NCBI GenBank assembly: GCA_025355995.1 | Contig: JANXYQ010000058.1 | Coordinates: 1 to 34,543 of the forward strand | Direction: 5' to 3' | Length of the DNA: 34,543 bases | Source of the DNA: Spirochaetaceae bacterium | GTDB taxonomy: Bacteria; Spirochaetota; Spirochaetia; Treponematales; Rectinemataceae | Shown: piece after piece, positions 7,672-14,088 of the stretch | How positions within the stretch are numbered: the first letter of the stretch is position 1 | How the letters are laid out: each line of letters opens with the position of its first letter | Position numbers and translations under genes: made by a program | Notes under the pieces: generated by a model | The model's input: only the letters and a program-made list of their open reading frames with translations | Database searches by the model: none | What the model was told of the DNA's origin: nothing

Positions 7672-8493
7672 ATGCTTTCGCGCGTGGAGAAGGATAGGCT
7701 GAACCTCTATTTCCCCCTGTGCATCGACGGCGGCCTCGGCCCGGAGCTGCAAAAGGGCGCCATCGCCCTCAGGGACTACCTGCGGCCTCGCTGCGCCTTC
7801 TCGGAGCCGGCCGAGGACGCGATATGCGATCCCGCAATAGCGCGCGGCGTCGTCGGCTACGAGGCTATCCGCCGAAGGCTCGCCGACGCGCGCTCGACGC
7901 TGGCCGGGCTGGGTTCCGAGCGGGTCTTCGCCGCGGGCGGCGGCTGCGGGATAGAGGTGGCTATCGTGGGCCACCTCCTGCGAGCCCGCCCCGGTCTCAG
8001 GGTGCTGTGGTTCGACGCCCACGGCGACCTCAACACGCCCGAGTCCTCGCCGAGCGGCCATTTCCACGGCATGCCCCTGCGCTTCCTCCTCGAGCCGGGA
8101 CTGGACCAGGCGATCTCCGCCGGCGCGCCCGCCCTGGATCCCGCCGGCCTGCGCCTCGTCGGGACCCGCGACCTGGACCCGCCCGAGGAGGCCTATATAG
8201 CCGCGAGGCGCATCCGAACTTTCGGCCCTGCCCGGGCGGCCGAAGCCGCGGCCGGCTGGGAAGGCGGTCCCGTCTACGTCCACTTCGACCTGGACGCCCT
8301 CGATCCCCGCGAGTACCCCAACGTCAAATGCCCCGTCCCCGCCGGGATATCCATCGCCGCGGCCGCCGAGATGATAGGCGGCCTGGCCCGCTCGCGCGCC
8401 CTCGTCGGCATGAGCATCGTCGAGAACGTCGCGACGGACGGGGCGACGCTCGCGCGGCTCGAGCCGCTCTTCGAGCTGGCCCTCGGCCTGTGA
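7672..8493 (+). CDS. Arginase/agmatinase-family protein
   Basis: 273 aa. Ureohydrolase fold: WFDAHGDLN (Asp115, His117, Asp119) and VHFDLDALDP (Asp206, Asp208) supply five of the six usual binuclear-Mn ligands. The GGDHS motif of arginases is GGGCG here, with Cys92 at the position of the first metal-binding His. A 'GGDCG' variant occurs in an uncharacterised arginase-like group as I recall, so this is probably a subfamily trait, while the Asp-to-Gly change is unusual. Expected to hydrolyse an amidine or guanidino compound in the cytoplasm; the substrate cannot be told. GGAGG (7665-7669) is only two bases before ATG 7672, so GTG at 7684 is an alternative start. Two stem-loops follow the stop. 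Confidence 0.8.
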   Translation: MLSRVEKDRLNLYFPLCIDGGLGPELQKGAIALRDYLRPRCAFSEPAEDAICDPAIARGVVGYEAIRRRLADARSTLAGLGSERVFAAGGGCGIEVAIVGHLLRARPGLRVLWFDAHGDLNTPESSPSGHFHGMPLRFLLEPGLDQAISAGAPALDPAGLRLVGTRDLDPPEEAYIAARRIRTFGPARAAEAAAGWEGGPVYVHFDLDALDPREYPNVKCPVPAGISIAAAAEMIGGLARSRALVGMSIVENVATDGATLARLEPLFELALGL

Positions 8494-8505
8494 TTCGCGC
8501 GCGGA

Positions 8506-8530
8506 TCCATACCTCGAAGCCCTGTATGGA
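8506..8530 (+). repeat. Stem-loop after the arginase gene
   Basis: TCCATAC (8506-8512) pairs with GTATGGA (8524-8530) across an 11-base loop, starting 13 bases after the stop. It has no T-run, so it is an mRNA 3'-end hairpin or weak terminator at most. Confidence 0.45.
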
Positions 8531-8554
8531 CCCGCCTACAATCCATTCCTCCCA

Positions 8555-8589
8555 GAACGAACGATACCTCGCGGCTGCGAGGTTCGTTC
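8555..8589 (+). repeat. Long inverted repeat upstream of the asn leader promoter
   Basis: The arms are GAACGAA...CCTCGC (8555-8561 and 8567-8572) and GCGAGG-TTCGTTC (8577-8589) around loop GGCT. The 13 paired bases are broken only by a five-base bulge (CGATA). It ends nine bases before the -35 box of the leader promoter. It could terminate the arginase transcript (no T-run) or act as an operator; nothing decides between them. Confidence 0.5.
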
Positions 8590-8597
8590 ATCCCCGG

Positions 8598-8626
8598 TTG
8601 ACGTCCGGCTCGCGCCGGTGTATTCC
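8598..8626 (+). promoter_or_regulatory. Promoter of the asn leader/asnS unit
   Basis: TTGACG (8598-8603), a 17-base spacer and TATTCC (8621-8626) predict a transcription start at about 8633, which is the A of the leader ATG. The -35 box is good and the -10 box weak. If correct, the leader peptide is translated from a leaderless mRNA. Confidence 0.5.
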
Positions 8627-8632
8627 TCTCGT

Positions 8633-8713
8633 ATGCGACTGATCGCCGGCGCCAATAATAATGCCTCCGCCAACAATGCGGCCCGTACGGGGCAGCGGGG
8701 GAATGACGCGTAG
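8633..8713 (+). CDS. Asn-rich leader peptide of asnS (attenuation control)
   Basis: A 26-codon frame ending in TAG 8711-8713. Asn occupies residues 8-10 (AAT AAT AAT), 14-15 (AAC AAT) and 24 (AAT). Six Asn in 26 is far above normal, and AAT is otherwise uncommon in this GC-rich window, where AAC is preferred. The frame starts at the predicted transcription start, ends 25 bases before a strong Rho-independent terminator, and asnS begins 98 bases after the stop. This is the classic layout of ribosome-mediated attenuation (as in the pheST or his leaders of enterobacteria): scarce Asn-tRNA would stall ribosomes on the Asn codons and favour read-through into asnS. A GGGGC at 8690-8694 can pair with GCCCC of the terminator 5' arm as one possible antiterminator contact. 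There is no clear Shine-Dalgarno site; GTG 8618 is an in-frame alternative. Confidence 0.75.
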   Translation: MRLIAGANNNASANNAARTGQRGNDA

Positions 8714-8738
8714 GCGAACCGAAAGACGGCTCGACCAG

Positions 8739-8765
8739 GGCGCCCCTCCGGGGGCGCCTTTTTTT
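8739..8765 (+). terminator. Attenuator terminator before asnS
   Basis: GGCGCCCC (8739-8746), loop TCCG and GGGGCGCC (8751-8758) make an eight-bp GC stem followed at once by seven T (8759-8765). It lies between the Asn-rich leader and asnS, 45 bases before the asnS start, so it can only serve asnS as a conditional stop. Confidence 0.88.
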
Positions 8766-8810
8766 ATCTCATCCGAGCGATCGGGCGCGGCGACGCACCA
8801 AGGGGGAGAC

Positions 8811-10097
8811 ATGTACGCACAGGCCAAGGATCTGAGATCGCTCGTGGGAAGCGAGGTGGAGATGCGTGGATGGATAGCCTCGAAGAGGGCCTCGGGCGGG
8901 GTCGCCTTCTTGACCCTGCGCGACGGTTCGGGTTTCGCGCAACTCGTCTGCGAGCGCGGCGTCCTGCCTGAGCCTGAGTTCGAGGCCGCCAAAATGGCCT
9001 TCGTCGAGACCCCGGCCCTGGTCGCGGGCAGGGTCGCGCTGCCGGAGGGGAGGGACCGGCCCGAGCTGAAGGCGAGCTCCATCCGCCTCCTGCCCTCGGA
9101 GCAGGGCTTCCCCATCGGGAGGAAGGAGCACGGCCCCGAGTTCCTGATGGACCAACGGCACCTCTGGCTGCGCTCGCCGCGCCAGGCCGCCTGCCTCCGC
9201 ATACGCAGCTCCCTCGAGTTCGCCTGCGCCGAATTTCTCCATCGCGAGGGCTTCCACCGCTTCGACTCCCCGCTGATCACGCCCACCGCCTGCGAGGGGA
9301 CGACCGAGCTCTTCGAACTCGACTATTTCGGCTCCCCCGCCTACCTCTCCCAGAGCGGCCAGCTCTACGCCGAGGCGGGCATCGCCGCCCTCGGCAAGGT
9401 CTACACCCTCGGGCCCTGTTTCCGGGCCGAAGCCTCGAACACCAGGCGGCACCTCACCGAGTTCTGGGGCGTCGAGCCCGAGATGGCCTGGGTGGGTGCG
9501 GAGGAGAACATCGCCTTCCAGGAGCGCTTCATCAGGGCCGTCCTCGCGAAGGTCGCCGACGAGGCCGCCGAGGACCTGGCCTTCGTCGGCAGGGACCCGG
9601 CCGCCCTGCGCTTCGACGCTCGGCCCTTCCCCGTCATGCTCTACGACGAGGCCCTGGCCATGCTGGGCCGCTCGGGAAGGGAGCTCGCCTGGGGCGAGGA
9701 CCTCGGGGTCGAGGACGAGGAGGAGCTGACGAAATCCTTCGACAGGCCCTTCTTCATCTACAAGTACCCGGTGGCCTGCCGCGCCTTCTACATCGAGCCC
9801 GATCCCGCGGATCCGAGGCTGGCGCTCTCTAGCGATTGCCTCATGCACGGCGGCTTCGGCGAGGTCATCACCGGAGGCCAGCGCGCCTCGGACTGCGCCT
9901 TCCTTCGGGGCAGGATCGAGGAGCACGGCCTCAGGCTCGCCGATTTCGAATGGTACCTCGACCTCAGGCGCTTCGGCTCGGTGCTGCACTCGGGCTTCGG
10001 CATGGGCATAGAGCGCATGCTGCGCTGGATCTGCGGCATCCATCACATACGCGAGGCCATCCCCTTCGCGCGGACGCCCAGCCGCTGCCGCCCCTAG
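8811..10097 (+). CDS. asnS: Asparaginyl-tRNA synthetase
   Basis: 428 aa, within the usual bacterial range. It charges tRNA-Asn with asparagine in the cytoplasm. An N-terminal OB-fold anticodon-binding domain occupies about 1-95 (MRGWIASKRASGG, 'FLTLRDGSG'). The class II catalytic core follows: motif 1 around 'GFHRFDSPLITPTACEG' (147-163), motif 2 FRAEASNTRRHLTEFW (204-219) and motif 3 GFGMGIERM near 396-404. The AsnRS rather than AspRS assignment rests on the short length without the bacterial AspRS insertion domain, and is supported by the Asn-rich leader. AGGGGGAG precedes ATG 8811. The open frame extends upstream to 8661, but that part overlaps the leader and terminator and is not coding. 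It overlaps the convergent gene at 10094 by four bases. Regulation is by the upstream attenuator. Confidence 0.93.
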   Translation: MYAQAKDLRSLVGSEVEMRGWIASKRASGGVAFLTLRDGSGFAQLVCERGVLPEPEFEAAKMAFVETPALVAGRVALPEGRDRPELKASSIRLLPSEQGFPIGRKEHGPEFLMDQRHLWLRSPRQAACLRIRSSLEFACAEFLHREGFHRFDSPLITPTACEGTTELFELDYFGSPAYLSQSGQLYAEAGIAALGKVYTLGPCFRAEASNTRRHLTEFWGVEPEMAWVGAEENIAFQERFIRAVLAKVADEAAEDLAFVGRDPAALRFDARPFPVMLYDEALAMLGRSGRELAWGEDLGVEDEEELTKSFDRPFFIYKYPVACRAFYIEPDPADPRLALSSDCLMHGGFGEVITGGQRASDCAFLRGRIEEHGLRLADFEWYLDLRRFGSVLHSGFGMGIERMLRWICGIHHIREAIPFARTPSRCRP

Positions 10098-10741
10098 TAC
10101 CTCATCCTGAAGCCCATCATCCCGGGACCGAGCAGGGGCTTGAGCTCGACCTTGCCCGACTCGATCCCGGCCCGGGCCTCGTCGAGGGCGTTCTTCGCGG
10201 ACCATACCCGCCAGACCATGTCCAGGGCCATGCCGCCGGCCATGGCCGCCATCGAAGGCAGGTAGTCTTGGAGGCTGATGCCCTCCCAGCTCGCCTTGAT
10301 CGTCGAGAAGGGAGAGGTGTAATAATTGAGCTGGTCGAATTTCAGCCGCGAGGGTAGGAGGAGATACCAGGCTGCCGCCGTTCCCGCTATGGTGGCCACG
10401 TGGGCTGCCGCGAAGAGGCCGCCGTCCAGGCCGTCGCCGTTCTTGAGCTGGCCGCGTCCCGGGAACCTCATGGACGCGCCCATGGACGAGCGTATCCACG
10501 CGTCCTTGCGAGCCGCGATGGCCAGCCTCTCGGCCCAGGCTTCCACCTCGGTCCCGGTCAGTTCGCCGAGGCTCTTGCCCGCGAACTCGGCCTTGAGCGC
10601 GTCGATTTCGGCGCTCTCGTACTGGTTCAGGAAAGTATGGCGGGAGGGGCCCGGCCCTTGGCGGGCGCCCATCATCGGCTGCGCGAATGCCGCGGCGGAA
10701 AGAAGCATGGCGACGGCCGCGAGGATCGGAAAACGTTTCAT
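10094..10741 (-). CDS. Secreted or membrane-associated protein of unknown function
   Basis: 215 aa, not recognised. The start at ATG 10741 is supported by GGAGG seven bases upstream and by a clean signal peptide (MKRFPILAAVAMLLSAAAFA, cut before QPM). The mature part has an alpha-helical N-terminal section rich in acidic and basic residues (about 35-90, 'YESAEIDALKAEFAGKSLGE'). A hydrophobic segment 'FAAAHVATIAGTAAAWYLLLP' (about 115-137) may span the membrane, and a second, less hydrophobic stretch near 165-185 (YLPSMAAMAGGMALDMVWRV) follows. The gene is convergent with asnS (four-base overlap) and divergent from the nitroreductase. No enzymatic motif is visible. Confidence 0.75.
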   Translation of the reverse strand: MKRFPILAAVAMLLSAAAFAQPMMGARQGPGPSRHTFLNQYESAEIDALKAEFAGKSLGELTGTEVEAWAERLAIAARKDAWIRSSMGASMRFPGRGQLKNGDGLDGGLFAAAHVATIAGTAAAWYLLLPSRLKFDQLNYYTSPFSTIKASWEGISLQDYLPSMAAMAGGMALDMVWRVWSAKNALDEARAGIESGKVELKPLLGPGMMGFRMRY

Positions 10742-10809
10742 GTAGGCCTCCGTTCTAGAATATACTGGTTTTGATTCGCCTCGTGGCGAGGCAAAGGCGG
10801 GCTGAGGGC
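10742..10809. promoter_or_regulatory. Divergent control region with hairpin
   Basis: This 68-base gap separates the secreted-protein gene (minus) from the nitroreductase (plus). It holds TATACT (10761-10766), a plausible plus-strand -10 box, and a perfect inverted repeat GCCTCG-TGG-CGAGGC (10778-10792) that could be an operator. GAGGG just before ATG 10810 is the nitroreductase ribosome-binding site. No convincing -35 box was found on either strand. Confidence 0.4.
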
Positions 10810-11301
10810 ATGGACGCGATTGAGGCAATTCATCGGAGAACGAGCGTACGGAAGTACCTGGATCGAGAGATACCGCGGGAGACCCTGGAGGAACTCGCAG
10901 ACTGCGCCCGGTTCGCGCCGAGCGGCTACAACAAGCAGCCCTGGGTTTTCGTGGTCGTGACGGAGAGGGCCCTCCTGCGGGAAATAGGCGCGACGGCGAA
11001 GTACGGCCGATTCATCGCGGAGGCCGGAGCCTGCGTCGCCATCGCCTCGTCCGCGAGCGAGACGATGATCGAGGACGCCTGCGCCGCCGCGGAGAACATC
11101 ATCGTCGCCGCGTGCTCGCGCGGGATCGGCAGCTGCTGGGTCAATTCCTTCCGCCAGCGGCACTCGAGGGCCGTCGAGTCCCTGCTCCGCTTCCCCTCGG
11201 GATACAAGCTCTCCGTCCTCCTCTCGCTGGGCTATCCCGCGGAGGATGAGCGTCGACCCAAGAAGGCCCTGGCCGAGGTCCTGCGCTGGAACGGTTTCTA
11301 G
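10810..11301 (+). CDS. Nitroreductase-family FMN oxidoreductase
   Basis: 163 aa, on the short side for the family. It is a flavoprotein reducing nitro compounds, quinones or similar acceptors with NAD(P)H, normally as a cytoplasmic dimer. The N-terminal FMN-binding run RRTSVRKYLDREIPRETLEE and the 'FAPSGYNKQPWVFVVV' segment are diagnostic, followed by 'AAENIIVAACSRGIGSCWV' (FMN contact helix and loop) and a C-terminal 'SVLLSLGYPAEDERRPKKAL'. The frame is open further upstream (to 10771), but ATG 10810 has GAGGG before it and begins exactly at the family's usual N-terminus. It stands alone between divergent and convergent neighbours. Physiological substrate unknown. Confidence 0.88.
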   Translation: MDAIEAIHRRTSVRKYLDREIPRETLEELADCARFAPSGYNKQPWVFVVVTERALLREIGATAKYGRFIAEAGACVAIASSASETMIEDACAAAENIIVAACSRGIGSCWVNSFRQRHSRAVESLLRFPSGYKLSVLLSLGYPAEDERRPKKALAEVLRWNGF

Positions 11302-11317
11302 GCCCGGTGCCCGCCGC

Positions 11318-12592
11318 TCACTTCCGGCGAATTTCGGAAAAACCGCAGTAGGGGATCAAGGCCTCGGGCATCTTGATGCTCCCGTCGGCCTGCTGGAAAT
11401 TCTCGATGACCGCGATGAGGCCCCGGCTGCAGGCGATGGCGGTGCCGTTGAGCATGTGGACGAACTTGTTCTTGCCGTCCTCGTCCTTGTAGCGGACATT
11501 GAGGCGGCGGGCCTGGAAATCGGTGCAGTTGGAGGTCGAGGTTACCTCTCCCCAGTCTCCGCCGTTACGGCCGGGCATCCAGGCCTCGAGGTCCCACTTG
11601 CGGTAGGCGGGGGCGCCGAGGTCGCCGGTACAGGTGTCGACGACGCGGAAGGGGATGCCCAGGCCCGCGAAGATCTCCTCCTCGACGAGGCGGAGCTCCT
11701 CGTGGATGCGGTCGGAGTCCTCGGGCAGGCAATAGATGAACATCTCGACCTTGGTGAACTGGTGGACGCGGTAGAGGCCCTTGGAGAACTGGCCCGCCGC
11801 CCCCGCCTCGCGGCGGAAGCAGTGGGAGAGGCCGGCGAGCCTGAGGGGCAGGTCCTTCTTGTCGAGGACGCTGCCGGCGTAGTAGCCGCCGAGGGTTATC
11901 TCGGCCGTGCCGATGAGGCAGGTCCCTTCGCCCTCGACGCTGTAGATGTTGGACTCCGCGCCGCGGGGATTGAAGCCTATGCCCTCGAGGATCTCGGTCT
12001 TGGCGACGTCCGGCGTGGTGAAGAGGGTGAAGCCCTTCTTCATGAGGATATCGAGCGCATAACGCACCAGGGCGAGCTCGAGGAGGACTACCTGGTTCTT
12101 GAGGTAGTAGAACTTGGTGCCGGAGACGCGGGTGGCGGCGTCGAAGTCGATGATGTCGAGCTCCTGCCCCAGCTGGACGTGGTCCTTGGGCTCGAAGGCG
12201 AACTTCGTGGGCTCGCCCACGCGCTTGACCTCGGTGTTGTCCTTGTCTTCCTTGCCGATGGGGGCGTCGGGATGCGCCATGTTGGGGAGCTTGCGCGCCT
12301 CCTCGAGCAGGCGCGCCTCCGTCTCCTCGACGGCCCTCTCGAGCGCCGCTATCGTCTCCTTGAGGGCCTTGCCCTCGGCGATGAGCTTGTCGCGGATCGC
12401 GGCCTCGATCTTGCCCTTCATGGCCGCCGCGTTCTCGTTGCGCTTCTTGCGCTCTTCCTCGAGGCGGGTCAAGACCTCGTTGCGCTTGTCGTAGAGCGTA
12501 GCGACGAGGTCGGCGTCCGCCTTCATGAAGCGGTCGGCGATGTTCTTCCTGATGGCCCCGAGGTTGTCCTTGACGAATTTATGGTCGAGCAT
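11318..12592 (-). CDS. serS: Seryl-tRNA synthetase
   Basis: 424 aa, standard length. It charges tRNA-Ser (and tRNA-Sec, where present) with serine. The N-terminal long antiparallel coiled coil that binds tRNA spans about residues 28-105 (rich in Glu, Lys and Arg; 'LTRLEEERKKRNENAAAMKG'). The class II core follows with the Ser-binding IGTAEITL, motif 2 'CFRREAGAAG...GLYRVHQFTKVEMF' and motif 3 'NGTAIACSRGLIAVIENFQQ'. The end 'IKMPEALIPYCGF' is typical. Start ATG 12592 matches the family N-terminus (MLDHKFVKDN). No Shine-Dalgarno site is visible; instead a -10 box lies nine bases upstream, predicting a leaderless mRNA. No leader peptide or T-box was seen, in contrast to asnS. Confidence 0.96.
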   Translation of the reverse strand: MLDHKFVKDNLGAIRKNIADRFMKADADLVATLYDKRNEVLTRLEEERKKRNENAAAMKGKIEAAIRDKLIAEGKALKETIAALERAVEETEARLLEEARKLPNMAHPDAPIGKEDKDNTEVKRVGEPTKFAFEPKDHVQLGQELDIIDFDAATRVSGTKFYYLKNQVVLLELALVRYALDILMKKGFTLFTTPDVAKTEILEGIGFNPRGAESNIYSVEGEGTCLIGTAEITLGGYYAGSVLDKKDLPLRLAGLSHCFRREAGAAGQFSKGLYRVHQFTKVEMFIYCLPEDSDRIHEELRLVEEEIFAGLGIPFRVVDTCTGDLGAPAYRKWDLEAWMPGRNGGDWGEVTSTSNCTDFQARRLNVRYKDEDGKNKFVHMLNGTAIACSRGLIAVIENFQQADGSIKMPEALIPYCGFSEIRRK

Positions 12593-12601
12593 GGTGCGGG
12601 C

Positions 12602-12630
12602 ATGATACCCGCGCGCGAAGGGCGCGGCAA
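12602..12630 (-). promoter_or_regulatory. serS promoter (leaderless type)
   Basis: On the minus strand TTGCCG (12630-12625), a 17-base spacer and TATCAT (12607-12602) predict a start near 12595, three bases before the serS ATG. The same TATCAT box recurs at the mtgA and dinG promoters. Confidence 0.6.
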
Positions 12631-12645
12631 GGAGTCGCGTCGGCC

Positions 12646-13011
12646 CTAAGCGGCTCCGAAGGGAATCACCGCGTCGAGGCTGTTAACGTTGAAGGGCTTG
12701 GAGACGATGCCGATGTGGGGGATATCGGTCGTGCGCTTCCGCAGCTCGTCGCCCGGGAAACCGGTCATGAAGACGATGGCCACATCGCGCCGGGCCAGGA
12801 TCTCCCGCGCGGCGTCGATGCCGTCGAGGGGTCCGCCGAGCATTATGTCCATGAGGATCATGTCGGGCTCTTCGTCTATGCAGCGAGCGACCGCGTCCTC
12901 GCCCGTCGCAGCGGGCACGAGCACTTCGTAGCCCTTTTTGGCGAGGTAGGACTTGAGGTACATGGCGGTGATAGCCTCGTCCTCGACTATGAAAGCCTTA
13001 AGGCTGCCCAA
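12646..13011 (-). CDS. Single-domain response regulator (receiver only)
   Basis: 121 aa, a lone REC domain with no output domain. Acidic pair in FIVEDEA near the N-terminus, phospho-acceptor Asp in MILMDIMLGG, switch Thr in VFMTGFPG, and Lys in IVSKPF; all key residues are present. Such proteins act as phosphate carriers or by protein contact, for example with HisKA_2-type kinases like the one at 2151-3776, but no link is visible. The start is TTG 13011, supported by GAGGAG six bases upstream and by the exact start of the receiver fold (GSLKAFIVEDE). Its own promoter lies at 13031-13059. serS follows downstream on the same strand but has its own promoter. Confidence 0.88.
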   Translation of the reverse strand: MGSLKAFIVEDEAITAMYLKSYLAKKGYEVLVPAATGEDAVARCIDEEPDMILMDIMLGGPLDGIDAAREILARRDVAIVFMTGFPGDELRKRTTDIPHIGIVSKPFNVNSLDAVIPFGAA

Positions 13012-13030
13012 TCGGTGCTCCTCGCTTCGA

Positions 13031-13059
13031 AGTGTAGTTGCGCGAAAGCCTGTCTACAA
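13031..13059 (-). promoter_or_regulatory. Promoter of the response regulator
   Basis: On the minus strand TTGTAG (13059-13054), a 17-base spacer and TACACT (13036-13031). Transcription would start near 13024, leaving room for the GAGGAG ribosome-binding site before TTG 13011. Confidence 0.55.
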
Positions 13060-13367
13060 GGTTATACGTGAGGCTAGGTGCGCCACAGATAAAAATAGTG
13101 CACCAAGTGCCGCATTGCCCGATTTCTTGAAAACGATCTGGTATTGAGTATTTCAATCTATTTATTGACTCTATTATGCGGTAGATAGCATAAAAACGCT
13201 AAAGATAGAAAAACATGTCTTGTATTGATCAAATATACCGATTGATGTATTATTTCGCCTGTGGATGAAAACGATAGGCTAACAATGAGCATCGTGTATG
13301 TCCAAAGGCCATCCTCTCATCCCAGGCAGGGTTTTTCCTGTCGACTTTTTCCGGAGGTTTTTTCACT
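13060..13367. other. AT-rich intergenic region with palindromes
   Basis: No credible coding frame. From about 13070 to 13290 the sequence is clearly more AT-rich than the rest of the window. It contains TTATGC / GCATAA (13174-13179 and 13188-13193, 8-base loop) sitting inside a possible second promoter (TTGACT 13165-13170, GCATAA 13188-13193), plus TCAAT / ATTGA and TTGATCAA palindromes. These look like regulator-binding sites for the downstream lipoprotein gene. A small RNA cannot be excluded. Confidence 0.45.
13225..13253 (+). promoter_or_regulatory. Promoter of the small lipoprotein gene
   Basis: TTGATC (13225-13230), a 17-base spacer and TATTAT (13248-13253) inside the AT-rich region. 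The predicted start near 13260 gives a 5' UTR of about 108 bases before ATG 13368, the longest in the window, with Shine-Dalgarno GGAGG at the end. Confidence 0.65.
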
Positions 13368-13922
13368 ATGAGCTACCTCAAAGTCCTTCTTCCCGCCGTT
13401 GCGCTCTCCCTCGTGTTCGCTTCCTGCGCCGCCAAGCTTCCTCAGGCTGAGGTCGACGCCGCGAACGCCGCCTTCGCCGAAACCAAGACTGCGCAGGCCG
13501 AGGTCCTGGCAGCCGATTCCTTTAAGGCCGCGAGCGACGCGAACGACGCTCTCCAGGCCAACCTGAACGCCAAGGATTACGGAAAGACCAAGGCTCTCGC
13601 GAAGACCCTCGCCGACGCCTCCGCGAAGGCCAAGGCTGACGCCGTGACCGGCCTCGAGGCCGCCAAGGCCGATTCCGCCCAGCTCGTGACCGATATCGGC
13701 GCCGAGCTCCCCTCCCTCCAGAAGCTCTATGCCAAGGCCGTCTCCAAAAAAGCGAAGGTGGACCTCAAGGCGATGAAGGCCGGCCTCGCCGCAGCTCCCA
13801 AGAGCTACGCCGACGCCAAGGCTCTCACCGACATCGTCGCCTCCAAGACCCAACTCGCGTCTCTCAAGGCTAGCCTCGATGGCTACAAGACCGCCCTCGA
13901 GGCCGTTGGTATAAAGGAGTAA
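13368..13922 (+). CDS. Small helical lipoprotein of unknown function
   Basis: 184 aa. Lipoprotein signal MSYLKVLLPAVALSLVFASC with lipobox FASC, so lipid-anchored. The mature part is almost entirely Ala/Lys/Asp/Glu-rich helix ('AEVDAANAAFAETKTAQAEV', 'AKTLADASAKAKADAVTGLE'), predicted to form a helical bundle or coiled coil, like spirochaetal lipoproteins of the DUF4398 kind (tentative). GGAGG stands ten bases before ATG. It is a single-gene unit with its own strong-looking promoter and terminator. The uniform C-ending codons and AAG for Lys, with this promoter, suggest high expression. A structural or envelope role is plausible but unproven. Confidence 0.82.
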   Translation: MSYLKVLLPAVALSLVFASCAAKLPQAEVDAANAAFAETKTAQAEVLAADSFKAASDANDALQANLNAKDYGKTKALAKTLADASAKAKADAVTGLEAAKADSAQLVTDIGAELPSLQKLYAKAVSKKAKVDLKAMKAGLAAAPKSYADAKALTDIVASKTQLASLKASLDGYKTALEAVGIKE

Positions 13923-13955
13923 AATCCGGACTTCGGTCAGGTTTTCTGCGAATCT

Positions 13956-13982
13956 GCCGCCCTTCGGGGCGGCTTATTTTTT
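13956..13982 (+). terminator. Rho-independent terminator of the lipoprotein gene
   Basis: GCCGCCC (13956-13962), tetraloop TTCG, GGGCGGC (13967-13973), then TTATTTTTT. It lies 34 bases after the stop. Confidence 0.92.
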
Positions 13983-14007
13983 CCCTAAACAGGTAAGATG
14001 ACACTAA

Positions 14008-14019
14008 AATACCAGTATT
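14008..14019 (+). promoter_or_regulatory. Possible operator upstream of the LacI-type gene
   Basis: AATAC-CA-GTATT is an inverted repeat 23 bases before the -35 box of the LacI-type regulator promoter, in an AT-rich stretch. Its position fits an autoregulatory site, but LacI operators usually have a central CG, absent here, so the call is weak. Confidence 0.3.
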
Positions 14020-14041
14020 ATGAAATGAAATAAAACAAAAA

Positions 14042-14070
14042 TTGACACCCTGGCTAGATCATAGGATAAT
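14042..14070 (+). promoter_or_regulatory. Promoter of the rhamnogalacturonan operon
   Basis: TTGACA (14042-14047), exactly 17 bases, then GATAAT (14065-14070): the best sigma-70-type match in the window. The start is predicted near 14077, and GGAGAG (14078-14083) precedes ATG 14089 by five bases. Confidence 0.8.
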
Positions 14071-14088
14071 CCGACTCGGAGAGCATGA

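Noticed and set aside
8506-8589. tRNA gene between the arginase gene and asnS
   Set aside because: The two stem-loops do not form a cloverleaf and lack a T-arm GTTCRANNC with correct spacing. No tRNA-like structure was recognised elsewhere.
8661-8810. N-terminal extension of asnS
   Set aside because: The frame is open, but it crosses the leader peptide and the terminator hairpin. ATG 8811 has a Shine-Dalgarno site and matches the AsnRS N-terminus.
8494-8810. T-box riboswitch for asnS
   Set aside because: No recognisable specifier loop or T-box consensus bulge, and the region is explained by a translated Asn-rich leader plus terminator.
12593-12645. Ser-rich leader peptide or T-box before serS
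   Set aside because: Only 53 bases separate serS from the receiver gene, and a promoter fills them; there is no hairpin or short frame.
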